Below are positions 1 to 10,462 of a stretch of 64,000 bases of DNA, in pieces (within the stretch, counting starts at the first letter, position 1; every line of letters starts with the position of its first letter). The DNA is from Sporodiniella umbellata. Lineage: Eukaryota > Mucoromycota > Mucoromycetes > Mucorales > Rhizopodaceae. The position numbers and the translations under genes are program-made. The notes under the pieces are model-generated. The model was not told where the DNA came from and ran no database searches. It saw only the letters and a list, made by a program, of their open reading frames with translations. The stretch lies in assembly GCA_025677835.1 (NCBI GenBank), contig JAIXMR010000011.1, positions 263,501 to 327,500 on the forward strand, in the 5' to 3' direction.

Positions 1-69
1 TTCATATCCGTTTCTGTCCCTTTTCATTAGCACGATTTTGTTTGATTCATCCAGTGTTCGTAATGACAT
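1..69 (-). CDS. 5' end of an unidentified gene running off the left edge
   Basis: On the minus strand an ATG at 69-67 opens a frame that stays open for 23 codons to the window edge. The peptide begins MSLRTLDESNKIV and is rich in charged residues, unlike chance translation of the AT-rich flank. It is divergent from the Sip3-like gene at 801, so the roughly 730 bp between them would be a shared promoter region. Too little is visible to name a family. The frame could also close at once beyond the edge, so this is a tentative partial gene. Confidence 0.4.
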   Translation of the reverse strand, partial: MSLRTLDESNKIVLMKRDRNGYE

Positions 70-800
70 TATAGATTGACTTTCAGTTTATTTTTTGTGT
101 TGAAATACAATTATACATTCAAAACTTTGTATCTGTTCACAGTCAAATGGCTTGAATCTCTGTCAGTATACTTGCAGCTGTTTTGTTTGTCGGCTTTTAT
201 TACCTTGTAAAACTCAAGTGTGGTCGAGGCGGAGTCAACAGCAGTATAATTAAAACAGCTGACAAGGCTTACAAAAGCTGAGTTAATTGCCCGATGTCTA
301 TCCGGACAACGCACTGGACTAGTGTTGGCTTTTTTTTTTTTTTTGATTAAAGCCAAAGAACAGTAACTAAAGAGGCGTAAAGAAGCAAAGGGAGGAGAAT
401 TGGAGTAAAAAAAAAGAAAGAAACCAAAACAAAAGGCGAAAATAGACTTTAAGTGTATTGCTTTATAAATGCCATCTTATAAGCGGACGCTGGAATAGAA
501 CACTATTTAAAGAAAACCGTTTCTCCCTAATCATCGCGAATACATTGTTCTAAGCTTTTCAAAAGATGGCCAAAGCTGACTGCATTCATTTAATTGCAAT
601 ACATTTTTTTGAATTACCTTGTATTTCTCAAGGAGGGAAGAAGACATAAAACAAAAGAACGAGACAAGAACTCCTTGGTTTGCCAAAAGTAGTAAAGAAC
701 TGCAAGTGGAGTTTTAATGCATCGTGGTTATAATTATGTCCATCTTTTTTTCTTTTTTTTTTATATTTTGCTTTAAAAAAAAACTTTTTTTCCATTAATA
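70..800. other. intergenic region, probable divergent promoter
   Basis: AT-rich, with an A/T homopolymer at about 332-345 and runs of A and T just before the start codon at 801. A minus-strand open stretch at 111-356 has no ATG start and contains a lysine run from a poly-A tract; I do not call it a gene. No RNA gene or repeat was recognised. Confidence 0.5.
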
Positions 801-1652
801 ATGCAAACTGCGAACAATAACAACGTTCAGACAACGTTGTTAACGCTCCAAGATGCTATTAACGACTCGCCTGTGTATCGCTCTTCTTCATTGCACTTTG
901 ATGAACAGTTGGACTTGCTTGAAAAATGGCTGGACGCACTATCCAAACAAATGAAGCAATACACCGAGAAAATGAATAGTAAATAACCCAAGCTAAAATA
1001 TGCTTATATATATATATATATATAAAGGTGCCTAAAATCAAAATTTAGAGTTCAATCTGGAAACAAATACGCTCTGTAAAAAGGTGATTCCTGTAGGCAT
1101 CGACGGTATCATAATCGATCCTAACTTTACAGGAGCTGTCTTTAAAAGCTTTTCCGACGCTTTGCAAACGAGCTTAGCATTTAAAACTAAATTGGTAATA
1201 CAAATCTAATATATGGGTAATTACAATAAAGAGACTGATAAGACCACCCAAGGTATCCGACCTCGAAGATAACTTTATTCAGCCTCTTCAATCGTTTATC
1301 AAAGTCCAGTTGAAAGAATTTAAAGATTTCAAAAAGCAATACGAGAAATGTCTAGAGAGATACGAAAGCCAACTTTTGAAATACACTTCACAAAGCAGAG
1401 CAAAGGAAGCTTCGGCTATCAGGGAAGAGGCTTTCAGGCTGTACGAAACAAGAAAATCTTACGTTCGTATGTCAGGCCAACACGTCGTAAGGGTGCTGCA
1501 TTTCCGATCTCTTTTGGAGCACTTTTTAGTGGAAAAATTCACACTAGCTACATTATATCATCTCAAAGACTTTGGCGGTGGATTGGATTCTTGGTCAAAG
1601 ATTGAATCTAGTTTAGCGTCATGGAAACAGTGGCTCATTGACGTAAGTGGGG

Positions 1653-1687
<35 letters not shown>

Positions 1688-4600
1688 GGGTTAATCTTTT
1701 GTGTATTGACACCCGCTCAGGATAGAGACACCTGCAACTATCAACTTCATCAGCTACAGAATTCGCGTAACGTGTTGGAGAGCAATTATTTAGATAGTAT
1801 ACGTCCACCAAGGGATCTGGAAAAATACGCAAACTCAAACCAGGGAGGGAAACGTACGCTGGACCACGCTCCTAGCTCGAAATCAAACAGTCATAAATGG
1901 GGTTATCTCTTTGCTAGAGGATCGAGAAATAACTGGTTTCGACGCTGGTTCTTTTTATCTGACGGTTGTTTTGGTACTTGTCATATCACTGGCAATCGTG
2001 CCAAAGGATCCATCAGTATTGGTGATCGAGTCTCTGTTTTGCTCTGTGATATAAAACCTATAGCAGATATCGACAGACGATTCTGTTTTGAAGTCGTGTG
2101 CGCCCATCAGTAAGTGATAGTTTCCCCCCTAAGCAAGACCAACGTTTTTTTTTTTTTTTTTTCAGACCTTCATTTGTACTTCAAGCTGAGACTGAAGAGG
2201 AAATGTTAGAATGGATTGACACATTTGAAAAATCCAAACTTTTGATGCTACAAAATGAAGATTTCAAAAAGCCCTCTTCGTCTCCTGAGAACAACAGCAC
2301 ATTCGATCTAGACCAAGAGGATGTCACTGTCGATACCAATGTAAAGAGACCGTCTGTTGTCTTGCTGTCTAGCTCACCTGAAGCTGAAAACGAACCATCC
2401 AACTCTCTCACACCACTTCTTGTTTATGAAGCCGCACACACATCCAAGACAGCCAACGGAAACACGTCTTCGCTCAGCCTTTCATTAGAGGCCAATATCC
2501 CTTCTTCACCCAATGCAAGTACGACCACAGCATCGCCTGCTACAACCAATGCAGCCTCGGCTGCAAATAATTCATCTTGGGGAATTCCTTGGACATTGGT
2601 CCCCAACATGTTTTATAGCAACGAAGACAATACTAGCGAAATACCTTCGTCCTTTGCAAGCACCTCTAACATGACAGATTCCGAAGGAAATCATGTTGTC
2701 TGGCCTATCAAAGCAGACGATTCGATGGCGCCCAGAGTTGACCTGATTGGATACTCGGCAGATATGGATTCTTGCAATAAAGAGCTGAGAAAGATATTTG
2801 GAGGTGTTGGACAAAAAGAAGTCGTTTTGACCAGTAAGTTTGATAGATGCACTCCCCCCCCTTTTTTTTTTTCTTTTCTTTTAAAACTTTTTTTTTTTTT
2901 CAGCTTTTGTTGGTTTGTTGAAAAAAAAGCCTACCAAGAAAATAGAACAGTTACCCGAAGTACCTCCTTCTCCTACAGTGATCAATCAATCGGTAGATCA
3001 GCTCGAACAAGAATTCACTTCCCAAATTCCTGCCAACGTAAAAGAGCCTACATCTTCTTTTGGATATGCATACACTGGTAAAGGCTATATCACTCAAGAA
3101 ACATTTTGGTTCCATAGCTGTGTCATGTTGAACTGTGTTAATACGGTAAGACTCATTTTAACCAGAAGCCATGATTTATAAGATTTTTTTTTTTTTTTTT
3201 AGGTGGCTGTTCGTCTCGTAGATATTAAAGCCGTAAGAACTATCCGTGACAATTCGATCGCAAACGATGGTACAAACTCCAATCGAGCTTTGGCCATTGA
3301 TCTAGTGACTGGGTCTGGAAACAATGAACCTTTGATCTTTACGTCCTTGATGGAAAACATTGAGGTTCTTTCTGAAAAGCTCAAGTTTGCTATCGAGGAC
3401 GCCAAATCACCCACACCTTCACCCATTCAAATAACATACGACACCATTCATGCTCTATCTGCGTCCAAATTAAAAAACAACAATCAGGTGAAGCAGATCA
3501 TCAAGTCGTCTGCTACCGAGCCCACACTTTCATCAAGCTCATTACTCCCTTTGCCTGAACCTACCAAATCCTCAGACCCTAAAAAGAAAGCTTCCACACC
3601 CCGAAAGTTTTCAGCTCCACTCAAGCCTAAATCAGGCGCTCTGGCAGCAGCCATGATGGCAGCCACGGTTGCTGGTGGTAGCGGCTTCTTTGATGCCAAA
3701 AAAGAACTTCAGGAAGAATATCAAAACATGCTAAAAAAGAAACCAAGATCATCTTCTAACCCTATAGCAGAAAGCTTACCAATCGAAACACCTACCAAAG
3801 TTGTGACCGAACAGGTTAAAATAATCAAACCAAACGATGGTATATACTTTTTTTTTAAAATGTTTTTATATATATATAGATATATATATATATATATTGA
3901 CTGTGCTTTCTTTTAGTAAACGCCTTGCCAAGTGATTTCAAAGCTCCTTTGGAACCAGTGAGCTGTAAATGTGATAACCATTTAGACAAACTCGATTCAG
4001 AAATAGAACTTCCTGTATCGGCAAAAGCACTTTATGGTATGCTGTTTGATGATGAGAACCCAAATCATATGGATATTTGGGAACAAAAGACTGCTGGCAA
4101 TAAGAGCAAAGGTAACTTTAAAAATTGTAAACAAGTTTTATTTAACCTCGTTTTTTTTTTTTTTTTTCTATAGATTTAACCATGACGAAATGGGAAAAGG
4201 GAATCGATGGAAAACTCGAACGTACTCTAAAGTACACTATACCCGTAAACAATGCTATGGTGAAGTTAAAAGAAGCTGAAGCTATAGAAAAACAAATAAT
4301 TGACAAAAAAGAAGATTATCTGTTAGTACACACATGTACATACTGAGAATGAGTTCTAACCTCCACCCCCTTTTTTTTTCCGTTAGATGCTATGTTGTTA
4401 CAACACATACTAAAACCCCTCAGTTGCCTTATTGCGATGCGTTTGTTCCTTACTTAAAGTACTGTATTACTTGGGTTAGCCAGGATCGTTGTAAACTAGC
4501 CTGCCATATCGGCGTGAAGTTTTTGAAGAGTATTATGGTGAAAGGCATTGTCAACAAGGCTGCGATGAAAGGGATGTCAGAAAACTTGGAAGTTTTTATA

Positions 4601-5413
4601 CCTATCATTCAAGACAACACCAACAGAGGCTCCTCCAAGAGCCACGGTACTCATCAAGAAAAATCGGTACAAGAAGTCACCTTAAAGAGAGGAGGAACCA
4701 TCAGAAAATCCTCTACCACGGCAGCTTCCAAAGAGGCTGCGCCTAGTAGTGGATGGTATGACGATTATGTTGAACCGGTGGTCCAGACAGCACGAGATGT
4801 GGTCGAAGGATTACCTTTTGCTGTGAAGGCATCTGTGAGTGCTATTGTTGTCTTGTGGTTCCTATATAGTTGGTTATTCCGTGCTGGTTCGCGTACCGCT
4901 GCGAACACACATGACAAACCCCAGGTTATATCTCGCTCTGTCTATTTGAAGGACATTGATGAAGGATTACTGCGTACTGATATCAAATCCGCTTATGAGC
5001 ACTCTCAAAGGTAACAAATACACACAGACGCATTTATGTTTTCTTTTTTTTTTTCAAAAAAAAAAAAATATGCTCACTTTCTTTCGTACAGTTTCCAGCT
5101 GTTTTTGGAATCAAACCCACGTAATCAAACCTTAAGAGACTTTAGACATAACTGGTATAGTTCCCGCCATCGCCAGCTGGCAATTGATTTACTCTTCAGC
5201 CGCGAACGTATCGCTATGCTTCGACATGACGTCTTGGTGCTTTTTCAGCTTGTCAACGACGTCGATGCACACCTATTAGAGAACGAATATACCAACTGGC
5301 TCATGGATACGCGTTTGCAATGCCTATCGTCTGAAACACATTACGATGAGGCACGTTGTGCAGACATCAACCGACAATTGGTTTCCTTTCCTCTCAAGTC
5401 TCTAAGGCCATAA
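801..5413 (+). CDS. BAR-PH-GRAM-VASt membrane contact site protein (Sip3/Lam1-3 type)
   Basis: Eleven exons join in phase: 801-978, 1049-1194, 1232-1642, 1721-2109, 2166-2833, 2904-3145, 3203-3839, 3917-4111, 4174-4321, 4387-5010 and 5092-5413, giving 1319 residues. Order of parts: an N-terminal BAR-like helical domain (about 1-245), a PH domain (about 303-405, with KWGYLF and the closing EEEMLEWIDTF helix), a low-complexity Ser/Thr/Asn linker, a GRAM-like region (about 640-740), a VASt domain (about 895-1080) and one membrane segment near 1150-1170 (VSAIVVLWFLYSWLF). This is the order of yeast Sip3/Lam1/Lam3, ER-anchored proteins at ER-plasma membrane contacts linked to sterol transport. Sterol transfer by this protein is inferred from the family only. 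Its stop lies 80 bp from that of the convergent methionine aminopeptidase gene. Confidence 0.9.
3866..3898 (+). repeat. (TA)n tract inside an intron
   Basis: An interrupted TA repeat in the seventh intron of the Sip3/Lam-type gene. Similar tracts are at 1005-1024 (first intron of the same gene), 22637-22661 and 31108-31133. Confidence 0.8.
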
Positions 5414-5493
5414 AGACAATAATAAAAGTACCGCTAGTCTTAGTTTTATTATGAATGTTTTATCTATCAGTCTACTATATGTAACGTGGCGGT

Positions 5494-6470
5494 TTATCCA
5501 GTCAATATTTCCACACCATCTTCTGTAATCAAAATCTGTAAAAGAAAAAAAAAAAACGTTTGCGCTAAATAAACAGCATTAAAGGGATGTAACTTACAGT
5601 ATGCTCAAATTGAGCACTTCTTCCACCATCAATAGTAGATATTGTCCACTGATCTGGCCACATGATACCTGAAGCCGTTCCTTGACACAACATGGGTTCC
5701 TGAAAAAAGAAAAAAAAAAAAAGATTAGAGTAAGCTTATAGCCATGCGCTTCTTTCTTTTATAGAAGTGAACTTACAATAGTAAAAATGGTTCCAGGTGT
5801 CATAACACCTTCTTCTTCATTTGCTATTATTGATTTTTGTTTAAATAAACCTCCTTTTGCCTGTTTTTCTTTCTTTGTGATTTACCGTGATGAAAGATTA
5901 AAGGATGGCAGTGAAATTCTTTCCCGATGCCATGCCCAGAAAGTTCATCAGAAACAGAATAACCGTGTTTGTCTGCGTGTTGACTAGATAATATAAGTAT
6001 GGAATATCACTGGATAGCTTTCTATTCAAAACCTGATAATACGCCCAATTTCTTTGTAGGGTACATTGGGTCCACATGCACGAATGGCCATATCCATAGA
6101 TTCTTTTGTACACTGTACTAACGCTTTTCCTTTTTCGTCTACATTGTCCCCTACCAAAAACGTAGCCGATGTATCCCCGTGATAGCCATTGAGGTAAACC
6201 TTGTTTGAAAACAGATTAAGAACATTATGTGTAACCCGCTTGCACTTACCGTCACATCTACATTGATAATATCGCCGTCCTGCAGCTGTCGGTCGTCAGG
6301 TATACCGTGTGCAATCACGTTATTAATAGAGGTGCATACACTTTTGGGAAACCCGCTATAGTTCAAAGGGGAAGGGTAGGCGTTGTTTTGAATGATAAAT
6401 TCATGAAGCGCTTTATCAATAGCATTCGTAGTATTACCAGGCTATAGATGGATAAGTCAAAAAAGTAAAG

Positions 6471-6506
<36 letters not shown>

Positions 6507-6859
6507 TGCTTTACTTTACAAAATGTGGATCCTAGATCTAACACTTGTTTAGCTAATCGTCCAGCATTTCGCATATGCTTAATATCTGTTTCAGTATTGA
6601 AGGGAATAGTATCTTCCCAAACAGAAGAGACGCCTTCTTCAGCATAAAGAGGCCGGGGAATATGATCTGGGACAAAGCGATGAGACATCTGTCGGACGTC
6701 TAAGGTTGCTAGTGAAGCTGGACCGAGGCGATGAAATTGACCCCAGCGTTGATTTGGTTTCGCAAGATTTCGAGGCTGATTACAAAAAGAGCTGGAATGA
6801 ACCTTTCTACTATTTTTAAGGACGTTCCTTTTTAACAAGTGTGTTACAACGTTGTTCAT
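5494..6859 (-). CDS. methionine aminopeptidase type I, mitochondrial
   Basis: About seven exons on the minus strand encode a type I methionine aminopeptidase, the metalloprotease that removes initiator Met. Metal-ligand motifs are in place: INVDVT and HGDTSATF (Asp ligands), SGHGIG (His), FTIEPM and FEHTILIT (Glu ligands). I chose the ATG at 6859-6857 because it opens a basic, Ser-rich, acid-free leader ([12 protein letters not shown]...) typical of a mitochondrial presequence. A longer upstream frame is low-complexity sequence from A/T tracts and has no support. The first intron carries a 32-base homopolymer (6473-6504). It is divergent from the gene starting at 6973, with only 113 bp between start codons. 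Mitochondrial rather than cytosolic location is inferred from the leader and the lack of the cytosolic enzyme's zinc-finger extension. Confidence 0.9.
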
Positions 6860-6972
6860 ATTCAAGATTATTAGTAGTAACAATAAAAATAAAAATAAAA
6901 ATAAACTAGAAACAGGGCTAGGAAATAAATTCCGTTTTCCGTTTTTTTTTTTTTTATCGACAATCACTTGAA
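6860..6972. promoter_or_regulatory. short bidirectional promoter region
   Basis: Only 113 bp separate the divergent start codons of the aminopeptidase and the 392-residue unknown gene. The stretch holds A/T-rich direct repeats of an AAAATA/ATAAAA type (about 6884-6904) and a T/A homopolymer near 6942-6955. No clear TATA element was seen. Confidence 0.5.
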
Positions 6973-8712
6973 ATGACCAGTTTCCATAACTCAAAGGAAC
7001 AGCTTTTGCTTTTTGAAAAGTATACGAAAGAAAACCGAATCTATGTACACTTTATTTCTAAATAGCTACTAGAAAAAACATCCAAGTAAATATAATAAAG
7101 TTTGTTTTTGAGGACATGAGTATAAACAGCATTTGAAGTCAAGATTACAAAGACTTTGCACCACAGAAACGATTGCGGGTCTTCAGGACCTTTACCACAG
7201 TGCTGACAGCTCGCCCGAATACAAAGGATTATATGAGGAGCTTATTTCATCATATATTTTAAAAAAAATGCCTTGCGATGCTTTGACAGATATGACAGAT
7301 AAATTGTGTTGTATTAAGCAATTTATGCACCGAATGAATTCTTCTGATGTGCTACGGTTCTGTTTGAAGGTTTCTCACTTATCCCTTTTTTTTTTCTAAT
7401 TGCTTTAAAACCAACCACAGTACACATATTTTTTTATTTGTTACTTAGAATAGAGACAAAGCTTTGAAAGATTTCGAAAATTACACCTTACTTTACACTA
7501 TACTGGATAAATGCGAGCCCTCCCAAGAAATCTGGAAAAAGGCATTTTTTGAGGCCAAGAGCGATAGATCAATGTAAAGAAAGAAAGTCTCACGTTGCTT
7601 TTTGGTAATTATCTAAGCCTTTTATTGTGTATAGTGTCTTGGAATTTGAAAAGCTATTGGACGAATACGTGTATCTACCTAGCAGAAAAACAAGTGAAGA
7701 AGTAATTAATGTAAATGCGTTAATTAAGAGTAACCGCATTATCACCTAAAACATAGATTATAGTATATAACAGTGCACCCCGAGTTCAATAAAGAAGTGT
7801 TTGTTTCAAGGTAATAAGAGCATGATAAAATGATTTAGAGTAATTCTAGTTTTTGTAGGATACAATTACTCAATACGTTACATGTATCCCATGTGTTACC
7901 TTTAACGATCCCTAAAACCAAAATTCAGGTAACCGGGTATTCGGTTTTTTTTTTTTTTTTTTTTTGTAAAAAAAAAAAGGTGACAATCTGACTTTAGTTT
8001 ATGTAGCCTTTGGTATCCATTCAGAACACGCTGAGCCAAATTGAAGAACGGCAGATGCAGATTTTTGAAAGCGAAGTGATTCTGTTTGAAAGCTCTTTAT
8101 GGACTGGGACGGTAGTGACTTTGATAGATCAAACAACCTTATAGACTAATGCCTATTTATTATAAAGAAAAAAATAGGCTCATATGACTTTTGCTGTTTT
8201 CAAAAGATCCCGTGTACTGATTTAGATGAAGTGCTTTCTAGCTTACTCCTAGTCAACCTGTCCACTGTAGTAAAGGTTACTGCGTGTCTTTTATGTTCTA
8301 TGCCATCTGACAAGGATTCTCAGCTTCTTAGTGTAAGCTTTTTTTGCAGAAAAAGAAAGAAAGAGTATAACCTTTACTTTACATCTATATGCAGACTGCT
8401 AGGGATAAAATTGAAAGAGCATGGGCCTGCATTTACAGCCAGATGTTAGAGGACGTTTTCTTTGAGAATCTGAGCTGTGAACACTCATTTTCTGGTCAGA
8501 CTTTCTTGAGAACTGCTGCTTGTCTTATGGCCTACCGTGCCAGGTTTGGGTTGAAGCAACCATTTTTATTCCAAAAAGCCTGGGCCCACGCCAGTAAAGA
8601 GCGATCGATTTATATGAAATGTTTGACAGAGACAGAGGAAAGAGAGAGATTTCAGAAAGACACAATGCTATTGGAGCAAGCTGTTTGTACATCTATCCTC
8701 GTCTCACAATAA
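6973..8712 (+). CDS. unrecognised helical protein, 392 residues, nine exons
   Basis: Nine exons join in phase: 6973-7044, 7130-7369, 7449-7573, 7635-7710, 7764-7810, 7859-7928, 8007-8111, 8207-8332 and 8395-8712 (392 residues). The start codon exon (MTSFHNSKEQLLLFEKY) was chosen because it fuses in phase with the next exon by a GTACAC donor; the first join is the least certain. The product looks almost wholly alpha-helical, rich in Leu, Glu and Lys, with no signal peptide or membrane segment. Clear landmarks are LQRLCTTETIAGLQDLY near the N-terminus, LLNTLHVSHVLPLTIPKTKI in the middle and FLRTAACLMAYRARFGLK near the C-terminus. I do not recognise the family. The consistency of all phases argues for a real, intact gene. 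Confidence 0.75.
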
Positions 8713-8757
8713 TAATAAAGAGAAAGACTGTATAGAAACAAAAGCCTAAAGTTTATT

Positions 8758-9017
8758 TTAGGGTGATCTATGATCGTCCGCAAATAAGGAACGGAAGGGA
8801 TTCCCTTTCAAGAAAGATTTCCCATAGGTACACAGATGGAACGCCATTTCGGCTGCCAGGCTATTAAAGTAAAGGTTATACAGACAATCAAATGAGAGAT
8901 AAAATATGTACAAGACAAAAGTGACAGCGCGCGAAACAAAAGGGGCTCAGGGGGTGTGAGTTCATACCCGAATAGTAATCTGCGATGAGTAGAGATAGTA
9001 TAGAAGGAGGGGGAGAA
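8758..9017 (-). CDS. probable 3'-terminal exon of an unidentified minus-strand gene
   Basis: From a stop at 8760-8758 the minus strand is open back to about 9017-9020, ending at a plausible acceptor (CACAG or ATAAG). The frame contains no early ATG, so an ATG-based search misses it. The peptide has a hydrophobic segment (VTFVLYIFYLSFDCLYNLYF) followed by a well-mixed tail ending in RSLFADDHRSP. Base composition is richer in GC than the flanks, as for coding DNA here. Its stop is 46 bp from that of the convergent unknown gene. Upstream exons are not settled; a Ser-rich open stretch at 9143-9358 on the same strand is a possible one. Family unknown. Confidence 0.45.
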
Positions 9018-9359
9018 CTGTGCTTATGTGTGAATTCTTTAGAAACCGAATTCCGTGATATCTGAGACATATGATTCTTTTTGTAGTTCAACTTTCATCT
9101 ACCACAGGCTGTCTTTTTTTCCTCCCCTTTTTAAGGTTTGTATTACGCACACTTTGCTGAGGAGATTTGTTCACACACGCATAGAAAAACATTATAGAAT
9201 GATTTGGATAATAGGGAATGACTCATGCTGAATGAGAGAAAGGTACTGCCAAACGAACTTGTTTTAGAATAGAAGGAAGAGCTGTCTCCTGGAAGTGTAC
9301 TTTGGTAGGGAAAAGAAGGAAAGGAACCTTTGGAAGCATTGGAAACTAATCTCTTCAAA

Positions 9360-10462
9360 CCACCAACGTTTATCTGAGTTTACACTCGATCAAGAGTTTC
9401 ATATTAGACAATCAATAGAAGCATGCGAAAAGAAACGCCTACGCATTGGGAGGTTTTGATAGGCGGTTTTCAAGGATGCAAGAAAGGTGGAATGATGTCA
9501 ACCATTTCACTTAAGCACGGTCAAATGCTATTATTTACCCCCAACAGGCTCTGCAATTTCTTTTTAAAAAGCAAATGCATACAGAAATAGCAACAGGTTC
9601 AAAGTGCACTAAACTGTTTTTTGACTATCCCAAAGCTTACAACATAGTGATGAGCAAGTCTTTTTTTTTTTTTCAATCGAATCTTTGGGTAAGCGTTCTT
9701 TCACCTTTTATATATTCTGGGGATCTTTTTTTAGGCACAATAATTCTTTCTGCTGTTCCCTCTTTGGGATACCTTTGTATTCAAAAATATAAAGATTTTT
9801 TTGGAGGTAGAATGGCATTATTGAGATATGGCATCAGAGTTCATATTACACAAAGAAAAAAAAGAAAGGGCGCTTCTCCTTCTCCGCCTCGGCAACTCAT
9901 TTATTTATAGTCTGTTTTCTGTTTAAAGAGAGTGGTGGTGTTTCGCTCTTTTTATACATAGATGAAAAAGAGAGAGTATGCAATTACTGCTCATCACTTA
10001 GAATTTTCTGCAAAGATGCTGGTTGACTACCCTGCCTAGCTATAATGCCACCTGTTAACATACCTTTTTGTCAACAGACTTTTGCTGGTCTTGACTCAGC
10101 AATTCTTTCTTGTCCCACACTTGGATATTGCCACAGAACCTTAGAAACCAAAGTCCGCTTTATCCTGGTCTCTTGTTGGTCGATCTCTTGAAATTCTGTA
10201 AGCACTGGGTATCACGGGACCTTTGTACCTTTCTATGAAAAAAAAAAATCCTGATACAACGTAGCGCCACTCAAAATATTAAAAAAAAAAAAAAAAAAAA
10301 AACTTTGGATCCCATCATATAAAGAGGATACAAATAGCCCTTCTTATTTCACCTTTTTTTTTTCCTTAGTTTCTTTCTACTGTTACTCTTTCTTTACACT
10401 TTTTTTTTTCATTCCCTCTTTATTCCCTTTGGAAAAAAAAAAGAAAAGAAAATTTATTTTAA
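9360..10462. promoter_or_regulatory. intergenic region with CotH gene promoter
   Basis: No convincing gene was found. The part next to the CotH start codon looks like a strong fungal promoter: a TATA-like CATATAAAG at about 10316-10324, about 140 bp before the ATG, followed by long pyrimidine (CT) tracts at 10340-10430 and an A-rich leader. Poly-A runs lie at 10236-10245 and 10280-10300. An open stretch at 9575-9910 on the plus strand has no splice or family support. Confidence 0.5.

Noticed and set aside
111..356. 81-codon minus-strand open stretch
   Set aside because: No ATG start, a lysine run from a poly-A tract, and no family; the nearby ATG at 69 is a better gene start.
6434..6994. Longer N-terminal reading of the aminopeptidase
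   Set aside because: The added part is translation of A/T tracts and intron sequence, and it would overlap the divergent gene; the ATG at 6859 gives a proper presequence.
9575..9910. 111-codon plus-strand open stretch before the CotH gene
   Set aside because: Phe/Lys-rich, no splice or family support, and it lies in the probable CotH promoter region.
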